This document shows positions 47,201 to 58,021 of a stretch of 64,000 nt of DNA, piece by piece. Location: assembly GCA_022749755.1 (NCBI GenBank), contig CM040444.1, positions 17,715,274 through 17,779,273 of the forward strand, given 5' to 3'. The position numbers were made by a program, and so were the translations under genes. The notes beneath the pieces were generated by a model. It was not told where the DNA came from. It ran no database searches and saw only the letters and a program-made list of their open reading frames with translations. How positions within the stretch are numbered: position 1 is the stretch's first letter; each line of letters begins with the position of its first letter. The stretch comes from Azadirachta indica. Its lineage: Eukaryota; Streptophyta; Magnoliopsida; Sapindales; Meliaceae.

Positions 47201-48052
47201 AGGCTCTAACAAAGATCGAGTCCAAGAATTAAAGGCACAACTGATTAGGGAATTTGAAATAAAGGATTTGGGATCAGCAAACAAGATTCTAGGGATGCAA
47301 ATTCACTGAAATAGAAATAATAGGAAGATTTGGCTATCTTAGAAGAATTACTTGAGAAAAATCTTACGACGCTTCAATATGAAAAAAAAGTAAGCCAATT
47401 TCTACCCCACTTTCTATTAATTTCAAGTTATCTTCAAGTATGTGTCCTAACAATCAAGCAGAAAGAAGAGAGATGTCTCCAGTGTCATATGCATCAACAG
47501 TGAAAAGTTTGATGTTCGCTATGATATGCACAAGACTAGACATTGCACAAGTAGTGGGAGTAGTTAGTCGTTTTATAGCGAATCCTTGTAAATAGTATTG
47601 GGAAACTCAGATTTTATAGAAGATCTTAATAAAATGAAATCTACTATAGGCTATGTGTTTACACTAGCAAGGAGAGTTGTAAGCTGAGTTTCAAAATTTT
47701 AAATTATTGTGGCGTTATCCACTACAGAAGCAGAATACATGGCAGCTACACAAGCTTGTAAGGAAGCTATTTGGATTCAAAGGTTATTAGAAGAGCTTGG
47801 GCACAAATAAAATGGATCAATTTATTTTATGACAGTCAAAGCGCCTTACACATTGTAAGGAATCTAGTTTTTCATTCAAAGACAAAGCACATAGGGGTTC
47901 AATATCATTTTGCTCGAGAAGTAGTGGAAGATAGAAGTGTAGATATACAAAAGATACACACCAACGAGAACCTAGCAGATGTAATGATCAAACCAATAAA
48001 CACTGATGAGTTTATATGGTATAGATTCTCATATGACTTAGTAGAAATGTAA
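44243..48052 (+). pseudogene. gag-pol of copia element B, broken by stops and deletions
   Basis: Gag begins at 44243 but has TAG at 44294-44296 where element A has Trp. Integrase shows HLKLGHM with a TAG just before it (45515-45517) and CEHY where CEHC is expected, so a zinc ligand is lost. RT keeps YVDDM (47178-47192). RNase H is shortened by a deletion near 47600, and its C-terminal part continues to about 48052. Non-functional. Confidence 0.92.
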
Positions 48053-48110
48053 GCAAGCATGGAATTAGCAAGTAAGGAGAGATTACCAAAAGCGACTTTA
48101 AGTAGGTGAA

Positions 48111-48818
48111 TGTAAAATTGTAAAATTCACTTTTAGTGAACAGTATTGTATAAATGAATAATATTATATAAATGAACAGTGCCATATCTATGAACAGTGT
48201 CATACCATATGTGAGCACCAAAATATACCAAAAGTAAAGTTACTTTTTTTTTTTTTAATTTTTTTACTAAAAAAGTTGGTGTTAGGTAGAGAAAGTTTGA
48301 ATTTAGATTGTAGTTGGTAGGTGGAGTAAATTTTAAAATGTGTATGGAAAAAGGGAAGAAGGAAATCACTATAAATACCTTACCCCTTTCACCATTCTAT
48401 CCATCCCAAAATTATCTTTTGAGAGTTTTTACAAAGAGAGAAAAATTAGTTTTTTCTTTATATCATATTTTTCACTTAGAGTTGTTTCTCCTATTTTTAA
48501 AAAGAATGTGAAATACTCTTATTTAAAAAGTTGTTCTTTTTTTATTATTAGAGATAAAGAGAGTTGTAATCTTTATTTTAAAATAGTGAAATATTCTTAT
48601 ATTTACTCGTAATTTTTACTCTAATTTGTTTAAAAATTTTTCACATAAAATATTTGTATCGATTTATTTTGCTGCTTTATTTTATTATGCATAATTATAT
48701 TTCCTACTTATTATTGTTATTTTGATAAATAGTTATAACTTTACATAATTTTTATTTTTATTATTTTTTTAATTTTATTGTAATTGCGTATTTTGTTTCG
48801 AAATTTAATTTCCTAACA
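48111..48818 (+). repeat. 3' LTR of copia element B
   Basis: A 708-bp copy of the 5' LTR with many substitutions and small indels. It ends TTCCTAACA, followed directly by the AGGAG target duplication. Confidence 0.92.
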
Positions 48819-48823
48819 AGGAG

Positions 48824-49369
48824 AAAATTAAAAATAGTCGCTCAGGGCATAAGAGAATTAAGGCAATATGATTGAGATGTGACTTTTATCTTTCCCCTCT
48901 TTAAAAGATACTTTTATCACTTTTTAACTTTTCTTTCAAAGATTTTTTATCATTTTACTTTCATTTAATGGCCTAAATATTGGAGTGGATTGGTAGAAAA
49001 ATTATCAATGACCCATTCTGACCTAGTTCTTTACCGCAGAAACCAAGGTGAGTAAGGTCGTCCAAGGTGGGAAGCAGTCCCAGCACAGAATCCAGCTCGC
49101 CTCGTCTCCTCAACACCCACCGAAAATGTGAGCTTTGAGATGTTTAGAGAGCCCAACTGAAGTCTCGATAGCCTGGGTTGGGTCTAGAGTTTGTCTCGTT
49201 GCTGGGTTGAGGGTGTGGCCCAAGGTGCTGACTTTGATGCTTGCTGAAGAACCGCCTTCTTCTTGTGTGCGCAGGGAACTTTCCAGCAACAAGCGTGGCA
49301 CCCTCTTTCTTGTATCAGTGGTGGTACCGCATGCAGGAATCAATTCGTGACGGTTGATTTCAAAGATTA
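48824..49369. other. unassigned stretch with a GC-richer island
   Basis: The left half is ordinary AT-rich DNA. About 49020-49340 has clearly higher GC and is open on both strands (71 codons plus at 49135-49350, 77 codons minus at 49110-49343), but neither translation resembles a family I recognise. It may be a fragment of a mobile element or of a displaced gene. Confidence 0.4.
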
Positions 49370-50200
49370 TGATTGCGTATCAAATACAGAGTGAGGGACC
49401 TACAACCAACTTGTCATTCAAACTGAAAGAAGAAAGAGGCCCAAGAGCAAGCAAAGTTACTTCATTGTACGATTCCTGGGCAGAGATATCCTGTAACAAT
49501 ATAATACTCTTTCGATCCCATGTAGCCTAATACAATCGCTCATAAGAAGAGACTACTCCCTGAAGTACCAAAATTGGCTTATCTCAGAAGCCGCAGGTCA
49601 CTGATATTTGATCCATCAGGCCAGAGCTATAACTATGAGGTCATGCTATTTTACATTGATGATAGAAGTGATAGACTTATAATGTGCTACATGTACAGCT
49701 CGAATCTTCGGTATTGGAGTTAAAAGGAGAAGTGGAGGAAGTCAAGACCTCTATCATGCTCGCAGAGAATATTGTTAAATAAGTTTTCTTAAATTTCTTT
49801 AAATGGTGTATTTTATCGGATTGCAGACACAACTAATAGTTATAAACATCCAGAATATCCAAATTATATTGAGGCTTTAATTCATGCATCCGATGAACAT
49901 TGCAACAGAAGAATTCATGGAAATCATATAAGTACCATGCTATCCAAGAAGAGAATATCATTTGATGAGTTCAAGGTAATACATGGTTCTGAAGGGCAGA
50001 GTACAAAACGTTTTGGATTAGTCAAAAGAGTATCACTCCTCGGTCATTGGTGAATAGACCACCTACTAGTTGTCGTTGTTGTTGTTGTTGATTCTTGCAA
50101 CGCTACTCCATATATTTTGGCTGGTCATGACATTACAAACTTTTATTGTATTGGTACAACATGGATACTCGGGAGATGAGGCTCACTATCGTAGGATTTG
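49370..50200 (+). pseudogene. F-box-associated relic lacking the F-box
   Basis: Readable blocks on the plus strand are FKLKEERGPRASKVTSLYDS (near 49420), SCNNIILF (near 49490), YIEALIHASDEHCNRRIHGN (near 49870-49925) and a C-terminal block ending near 50190. Stops separate them. Order and spacing follow the F-box relics on the other side of the kinase gene, but on the opposite strand. Confidence 0.7.
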
Positions 50201-50461
50201 ATCCTGATAAATCGCATCCATATTCTGTTTCCTTTAGTTGATTGAAAAATAATATTAGGATTGATTTAGGTCATGGGTTTTCCTTTTAAAGTTATTTGAT
50301 TTTTTTTTTTTTTCTTTTTTTTTTTTTAGCTTTTGATTCTCATACAATTATGATTCATGTTTAATTTTTTCTAAATAAAGTACAAATGTTTGGTATGATT
50401 AGAAGTAGTCTTCTCTTCAACACTGTCTTACCACACTATTATTGAATTGTTTTTTCCAGGA

Positions 50462-51420
50462 ATGAAAAGACAAAAGTGTTACTTCTTGCCTCAGTATATT
50501 CTGAATGATATTATAGTGAAACTTCCTGCAAATTCTCTATTGAGATTAAAATCAGTCCGCAAGAACTGATGCACTATCATCTCTGATCCTGATTTCGAGC
50601 AGATTAATTTTCAAAATTCCCTTTCAAAGATCGTCTCATCATTTTGGATCAATTTGTTGATACTGAACGTGGAAGAAAGGACTTGAGATGAGAGCCAAGA
50701 AATTTATCTTCTCTGAAAATCAAACCCTCCAGGTATCCAATTCTTGCAATAATTTACTACTCTTTGAAACTCAAGTGTTTATGCCATAAAAGAGAAGATT
50801 TTTTGGGTATGATTCCGTCACTCAATAGCAGGAACAACTGCCCTCAACTCACAACAAAGTTATGATTTAACACTTGGAAATCATTGATTTACGATGAATA
50901 AATCAAGACAGAAGTATAAGGTTGTTGTGATTGATTATATTTCAAGCAATTGTTTGCTTAAAATGTGTTAAATCTTTACCTTGAATCAATTTCGTAAGCA
51001 GTGGAGAAGTAACACCTGGAGAATATCAAAATCTCCAACAGAACTCCCCAGAGATTAATCAGATGGTGCCCTTCAGTTATTCTAAATGTAGTATTTTACT
51101 GGATGTCAAGGGATGAACATCGGACTCATGCTCCAAGACATTATAACGGCGAAGAATTTTTGTGGGGTTAAAAACTTGAAGACGATGGGATCTCTTTGTT
51201 CTACGACGTTGCTTTCCGTGATTTAGAGATGTGGATTCTGAAGGATTATTCGGCCAAAAGCGATTGGATGATTAACAAACCACCAACGTTGAAAAATTAT
51301 TCACAATTTTTCCAACCAATTCTCTTTGCTGAGAGCGCGGCTGCAACACTACTACATATATCCTAGTAACTCATCTGGAAAAGTTGTATCGGTACATAGA
51401 TAACCAGGAACTGAGACTTA
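50462..51420 (+). pseudogene. F-box/F-box-associated pseudogene
   Basis: From the ATG at 50462 the F-box is clear (YILNDIIVKLPANSLLRLKS) but is followed by a stop where the paralogues have Trp (RKN*CTIISDPDFE). Later blocks (YKVVVIDYISSNC; MGSLCSTT; Trp-x-Leu-Lys region) lie in different frames with further stops. The 3' end approaches the 3' end of the bromodomain gene, tail to tail. Confidence 0.8.
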
Positions 51421-51930
51421 TAAATGTTGAAACCTCCACAAGTTTTAGGTTATGATTATGATTGTACCAGATTTTGAAATAATCAATTCTAACTTGCATC
51501 AGTAGTGTGGGCACTTCATCACTTTATGAAATCATATTCAGACTTCACATGCAAATAAACACCAAAACTTTCACAACTTTGATCGGATGAGATCACAAGC
51601 AAGGGTCTGAGACTTCCAAGCAAATTTTATTTTCTCTGTCTTACATAAATTGTAATAAAGATATAACCTCTTAAATTATCTGCAAAGAAATTCCTACTAG
51701 ACAATGTTTTCAAGAGTGTAACAAGTGAAGCCTTGCCTTCTTGCTTTCAGACCTAGAAATTAGAAGAATACATTAATCTGTACAAGAAATAGCCTATCTC
51801 TTTAACAAATACAGATACACTTAGATTTGGTGTAACTTCAATCACTTTCCCAGGGCCAGTGGATTTTAAACCCACCCATTTCTATACTAACATTTTTCAA
51901 TCACGGTAAAAAAATTTAATGTAGCTAGTC
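51421..51930. other. 3' region of the bromodomain gene
   Basis: Expected to hold the 3' untranslated region of the minus-strand gene ending at 51931. No gene-like frame or repeat seen. Confidence 0.4.
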
Positions 51931-54900
51931 TCAGAGCTGCAATGCTAAATCTGGTTGAGTTGAATCTACTCTGCTAGAACTAGGGGATCCGGGAGAATGA
52001 AACCTGAGATTCAAGTCAGGCGGGACTGCAGCTGGTTTTTGTTGTTGTGAGAACCCAGAATCTATTTTCCGATGTGTAGATAATCCATGCCAAGCTAGCT
52101 GATGATTTCCTGGTAAAGAAGCTGCTGATACTTCACGTTCGAAGTTTGGCAACGGTCTGCTGGGATTTATTGTATTTTTATTATCTGCTAATTTGGGATC
52201 TTCTGAGTTAGTATTAGTTTTAGAGACCCTGTCAAGCATCTGAGATGACTGAAAACTGAATCCACCAGGTCTGGAAGCCCCAACTAGTTTTCCCATCTGG
52301 GTGGCCAGGTTAAACCCATATGTTCCGTTAAATCCATTCATTCGAGGATGGATTACAGAGCTCTGATTAATCGAAGAGGGAGGCCTTGTATGTATTGCTC
52401 CCATACTGCTGTTCAGTACATTAAATCCAGTGTGCAAATTCAATCCATCAGTCATCTCTACTTTTTCTGTACAGGGTTCCAAAGATCTATCAGCAACCAA
52501 GGGAGAGTGTATTGAAGGTGCAGGCTTCTCTGATGAATCCTCTGCTTCAGGTTTCTCCATTAATTTATCTCCTTTTAATTCGACAGTGGAATGTGAGGTA
52601 GTAGAAGACAAATTCTCAGGAATCAAAAAGGGCAGCGATGACGATGGCAAACCTACAGTCGATGAAGATAGCAATAGTGGTCCCTGTGGCACAACATCGT
52701 TATCTCCAACCCATCCAGGGCCAAACTTGACCCCAGCTGGCAAACACCTTTCTATCCTTTTTGCAGCAACTTTCCAGGCAACAGATCCGAGATTTGCAGC
52801 AAACTGAGCTAAACTTCTCGGGTATCCATGCTCTGAATGAAGCCCTACCTAATACACAGAACACCAAATCAATTATGTAACCAATGTAAAGACTACATAA
52901 TATACTTCTTAAAATTAGTCCACTGAAAAGAGAGCAGCACATGCATGGACCCCACACATGCAGTTTTCCACGGTTTAAATAATTAGTGGTTAACCTCCAA
53001 CTCCAACATTATCAAGTTATTTTATTTCTTTTGGTATTATCAGATATTTGGAAACATATTCTAGGATAATTTGCTTTAATCAAAGATTGACTAGAGAAAG
53101 AAACATACAGTCATTAGCTGCTTCCTCTCAGCATCAAAAGTAGTCAACACGGAAGGCTCTCTCCCCGACTGAAGAAATTGTGTGTATGTGTTGCGCCTAT
53201 TCTCATCAAGTACAAATTGTTTTTTACCATGCTTCATAGAATAGCCCTTTGACATTAAGACTGCAAGGAAAGAAGAAATTTTCAGACTCCTTTAGAAATG
53301 TGACATTTGTAACAGAAATGGAAAACCAAAGTTGTAGGGAAAAAGGCAAGCTAAGTCTTAGCATTTAAACCAGTACCTTCATCCCTATCAAATTTGTTCT
53401 CTGACAACATTCCAGCATTTACATCGTTGCGAGAACCATAAAAACGTCCAGATGATTCTGCAATGCCAGACTTATCCAAATAGAGAGTGCTTTTTCTCAG
53501 ATCAAGATTGGTCCAGGCAGCATGTTCAGTCCCAGTAGCAAGTGTAGCATCTGAGAACTCTGAACGAGCACGCTCCACAGACGGCCTGCCCAATGGCTTT
53601 TTAAAATTCTTGGTTGGTGGTCTCCCTCTTCTTACTACTTTAGTTTCTGGTTCATTATCATCACTGTCCTGCCTTAAATTCTCAAAATTCTTTTTTGCCA
53701 GCTCTTGTATAGATCTTGCCTGGCAACAGAACAAAATCTTAGAGAACATAGAAAGATGGATTGAAAATTGAAAATTCAGATTTCAGAGTTGAAAGCAGAC
53801 TGTACCTGTCGAAAATATATGGTATCGGGTGCATTATACTGCATTGCGTTCGAGCATATTAAGAAAATGTCTTTCTGCATGATAAATAATCAAATGCCAA
53901 CTCTTAAAAATAAATATTCCAGTTTTATGCACATATATAGCTTTCAGAGAATTCTCAAGACAGGATACTGACCCAACCCAAATGGTCTTTTATTTTCATT
54001 CATTTATTTAGTTTGCAGATACAAAGGTTCAAGCCGTAATAACTAAGCAAATATAAGCAGGCAACCTTGAGCAGAAAAACAATTCAGCAAATCAGCAAAT
54101 TCTTTGCTTCTTTCCTATTAGGGAAATTCAAAACTCAAAACTATCTTAGCCTAACCCGAATCTTCTAACCAGGGGCCAATAACTAGGAACACCCACCAGC
54201 AAACAGTTATACCAGTAAACTGCCAGAAAATCACTCACTGGAACCATCAATAGATCTTCAAAGGGACACATAATATGAAGAAGCATTTCATTCCCATAAG
54301 AATATCAAGAGGATAACGAATATAAGCAGTTCAAGTCTATATCTCCAACTTCATACAAATAGCAGGCCAACTGTTAAGCCATGTAATCTGGCCCATCTGC
54401 TCACTAACCTTGAGGAAAAAGTAGTTTCTAGTAACATTCATAATTTCAACTCATGCTCAAAGCAAAAACTAGAAGTCGCCACCAGAATTTCAGGAGTCGC
54501 AACAATTAAGTTATAACAGGAAGTACCCAGAATATGATGTTATGGAATACAGCAAGTCATTAGCAATAAAAAAGTAACCCATGAAGATTCATTGGAACCA
54601 AAGCAAATTTTAAGAATTGGCAATTATTTTCACTTAAGTAATCAAGAATTTGTCTACCTATCCAGCTAGCATGGGCTGCGATTTAAGAATTATAGAATGC
54701 ATGACAAACTAACAGACCGAATTTGCGTGCCAACAAACAAGAAGCAAATCTAACTTCAAACTTAAAAAGAGCCGAGGCTCTGTCCTAATGTAAAATACAT
54801 TCAAAAAGCAAAGCTCAAACCATAGAAATAAACATAGAAACTGTGAAGGAGAAAGGGAATGTGACAAATGACCAGGGTTTTAAAAGATAACAATCACAGG

Positions 54901-56454
54901 CTCATAAACCAACCTCAAATTGTTCCAAATTGGCATAAGCTCCATTACTCAGTTTCTTCCTCACAGTCCCGAAATCCATCGGATGCGCAATGACTTCATG
55001 ATAGTCTGGAAGCTGCATAAATAGATATCAATAATACAAAATAAAAGTACAATTTAAAAGAAGCACACAACTCCTAAAGTTTATGCATCATCAAACTGAA
55101 AAAACCGTACCTCTTCTGGGTCCACGGGCTCAGAAAACACGCCATAAGTATCCTTCCTGAAATTAACACAAAAACATGAAAACAAATGCTACATAAAAGA
55201 AACCAAATACAACACAGCGAAACAGAGAGACACACTTTTGAAGCCTATCGAGGATGAACAGTAACAACTTTTTATCTGGCAAAGGTGTTGAGGGTCCCGA
55301 TTCCAACTGAGCCCCTGCATGTTATCAACCATATTCACTCCAAAAAGTTCCAAAAAATTGACTTTTTAACAAATGGGTATCTGAGATCATTAGAAAGAAA
55401 GTACAAGAAAAACAACTTTTAAGCAAATGGCATTATCATATAAGATATCACTAGCAGTAGCAAACCTCGGTTGGTATTCGTTGGGTTCGTAACAGAAATG
55501 GACTTCTTTCCCTGAAAATAAAACCCAACAAAAAAATTATACGTACATATATATATATATATATGTATTTATATATATAAAGCAAGAAATTCACAAAGCA
55601 ACACAGCACTCAAAATTCCATAAAGGGGAAAAAAACCACAGTTAATTGAAAAAAAATTAACTACGAGCCAATAATTAAAAGAAAAGACAAATTTCAACTT
55701 TTTTTCATCAGATTTGACAGTCAAAATCATTATTATTATATCTTTATTTAAATAAAGTCATCTTAATTGCTAATAACAAGTAATAACAACAAAGAAAATT
55801 GGAAATAAAATTCAAAAGTGCCCGAATTTCAAAATATAAATTCCAGTCAACCGAAGTTTCTAGAAATTTCAAAAGCACATATTTTTTTTCCTCTCTTACA
55901 AACGCCCGAAATTCAAGGTAGTTCCAAAAAACACTGTCCAACATTAATTTCCACGAAAAAATAAATTCGCGCTTTTATTCAAAATGAATAAATAAAGTTC
56001 TCATTTGCTCGCCCTTCAACCACCCAAAATTCAAAAAATCAAGTACCTTTTCGTAATCACCACTCCCAGATCCACCTCCGATCGCATTGATCTTCCGCTT
56101 CTTGTGATTCCCACCACCGTTTCCGTCCGAATCGGATGCGCTACAATCCGAATCCCCGGACGATTTCTGCAACTTCAGTACGACCTTCAGCTCCTTCTCC
56201 CGCGGACTCCCTTCCTCGTCCTCCTCCTCGTCCTCCTCCTTCTCAGGCGACGGATTCGGATTCCGCCGCGTCGATCGCCGCACCGGAGTTGCAGTGGCAA
56301 TTTTGTAATTATTACCATCCTGGTAACTGTTCTTCTTCTTCTCCTTTTCCTTCTGCTGCTGCTGCTCCTGTTGTTCTCTGATATTACGTTTTTGAAGATC
56401 TAACAGAGACGGTCTTCCTTTCTTCTTCTTCTTCTTCTCCACTACCTTACCCAT
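51931..56454 (-). CDS. bromodomain protein of the BRD1/BRD2/BRD13 type (SWI/SNF accessory subunit)
   Basis: Nine exons (minus): 56454-56047, 55511-55466, 55314-55236, 55156-55111, 55012-54914, 53874-53806, 53719-53377, 53260-53109, 52848-51931. The frame closes throughout, giving 719 residues. The order is a Lys-rich nuclear N-terminus (KKKKKKGRPSLLDLQKRN, AT-hook-like GRP), an acidic Glu/Asp run, one bromodomain at about residues 155-260 (DYHEVIAHPMDFGTVRKKLS; acetyl-lysine-binding Asn in CSNAMQYNAPD), a second basic RRGRPP motif, then a long conserved C-terminus ending PDLNLRFHSPGSPSSSRVDS and DLALQL. The Arabidopsis relatives belong to plant SWI/SNF (BRM-type) chromatin remodelling complexes and read acetylated histones. 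DLNL and LALQL resemble EAR repression motifs (inference). Intron 5 is about 1 kb. Confidence 0.94.
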
Positions 56455-58021
56455 TTTTCTTTAAATTTTGTTTTTTTCCCTTTCCTTCCGTTTCTCTCCT
56501 TTTCTCTCTCTTTTCTCTCCCCTGTTTTTGTTTGAGATACAAACAGAGAAGGTCCTAATTTTTTTTTAATAATTATATTATTATTTTGTTTTAATTGCTT
56601 TATTCTTTATTGTATTTTTTTATTTTATTATTATTTAATTTACTTCATTTATGACTTTCGGGAAAGGAAATAACGAGCCACGTGACTGCGGCACGAGTTT
56701 CGTGTGGGATGTTGACACGTGGATAACATGATAAAAAAAAATTGTCTTTAGTTGTGATAACTCTTTAAGTCGCTGGGCTAGCTCGGTTTATTTTTCTGTT
56801 AATTGATTATCTATTTAGAAATAATTTAGTTAATAATCATATTAATAGTTAAAAACATTAAAAAAATTATTATTAAAAATTATAAGGGTGACATGTGTTA
56901 ATTTCAATATATTTTTCTTAACATATTTAGTCACTACTCAGTTTTATTTTTAAAATACTTCAAACAAATATGACCTTGGCAGTTAATCAATTAACAGTAT
57001 TTATATGTTGAAAATTTTAAATTTGAAGTTAATATAATTATTAATTATGTTACATTTATGTCCCTCAATAACTTGATGTGGCAGTAAAATTAACACCAAC
57101 AATCCTTATGCATCCAAATTAAATGTTATAACATTTTACCTTTAAATAATTTTATGAATTTTATTTATTTATAAGAAAAATTTAAATACGTTAATTTATT
57201 AATGGACTTAACCCCAATATATTCACTTATTACAAAACAATTTTACTATTAATAAACAAATTTTGAAACTTAAATAAAATTTAAATGCTTTAAAAGCCGA
57301 AACACGTAACACAAGATTTAAAAAAGAAATTTATTTAATCCTTAAACATTTATAAACAGATAAAAATTTTGCATTGTAAAGCTATGGACGCTAGTTTGCT
57401 CCAGTAGATCGCAATCTATGTAACTTCCCACTTGTACTTCAAAAATTAGTTGGGACCTATGTGGAGGTTCAGGGTGACACGTGTCGGGAAGATGAGGAAA
57501 AGTCAAAAATGGAAGCTTTGCGATTAGCGTTCGTATAAATCAGCAAGCTTTGAAAACGAGCAGACAATTTATTTGTCTCTTATAATTTATGAATGCAATT
57601 GGTTTAATGAAGTTCTATAGGATTTTTCATCTTTCTGCGTCGAAGAAGATAATAGAGATTTTTCAAAACCTCTCGCAGCAAATTTGAATTTTTTTTTGGG
57701 TTTTTGCCAATAGCAGTGAATACAGCGAAAGGAGGAAAGAAAGAAAGAAATCAAATGAGTGCTTCTGTTTTCTTGTCTTTGTTATCTTGAGTGCATTTGC
57801 GTCTTTTCCTTGTCAAAAGTTTGTATCAGAATTCCAGATTTGTATGGCAACATGACACATACTTGGTATCATCTTTGTGTCAAATCATAACTACCGTGAA
57901 GTCTCATATGAGGAGGAGACGAAACAGCAGGATGACATTTGGTCCGACGCTCTGAAATTCTCTTACGGTAATAAAGTCGAATACTTGGCGAGTGTGTTTT
58001 TTCTTATACAGAAAAGCAGCC
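56455..58021. promoter_or_regulatory. divergent upstream region shared by the bromodomain and TANGO2-like genes
   Basis: Pyrimidine-rich leader sequence lies just upstream of 56454. Perfect CACGTG G-boxes occur at 56679-56684 and 56716-56721, and the 10-bp palindrome GACACGTGTC at 57476-57485. The middle, about 56740-57380, is AT-rich without recognised elements. 57540-58021 should contain the plus-strand leader. Confidence 0.5.

Larger units (their letters stand above)
43423..48823 (+). mobile_element. Ty1/copia LTR retrotransposon B, same family as A
   Basis: 5' LTR 43428-44128 and 3' LTR 48111-48818 are flanked by the 5-bp duplication AGGAG (43423-43427 and 48819-48823). The primer-binding site TGATATCAGAGC is at 44130-44141. 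The body is colinear with element A, including gag, integrase, RT and RNase H. Two internal deletions relative to A are visible, one near 46858 in RT and one near 47600 in RNase H (about 100 bp). It is more decayed than A. Confidence 0.95.

Noticed and set aside
56005..56403. Open frame of 132 codons, Leu-rich, opposite bromodomain exon 1
   Set aside because: Produced by reading the Lys/Glu-rich repeats of exon 1 backwards; the sense strand has the conserved protein.
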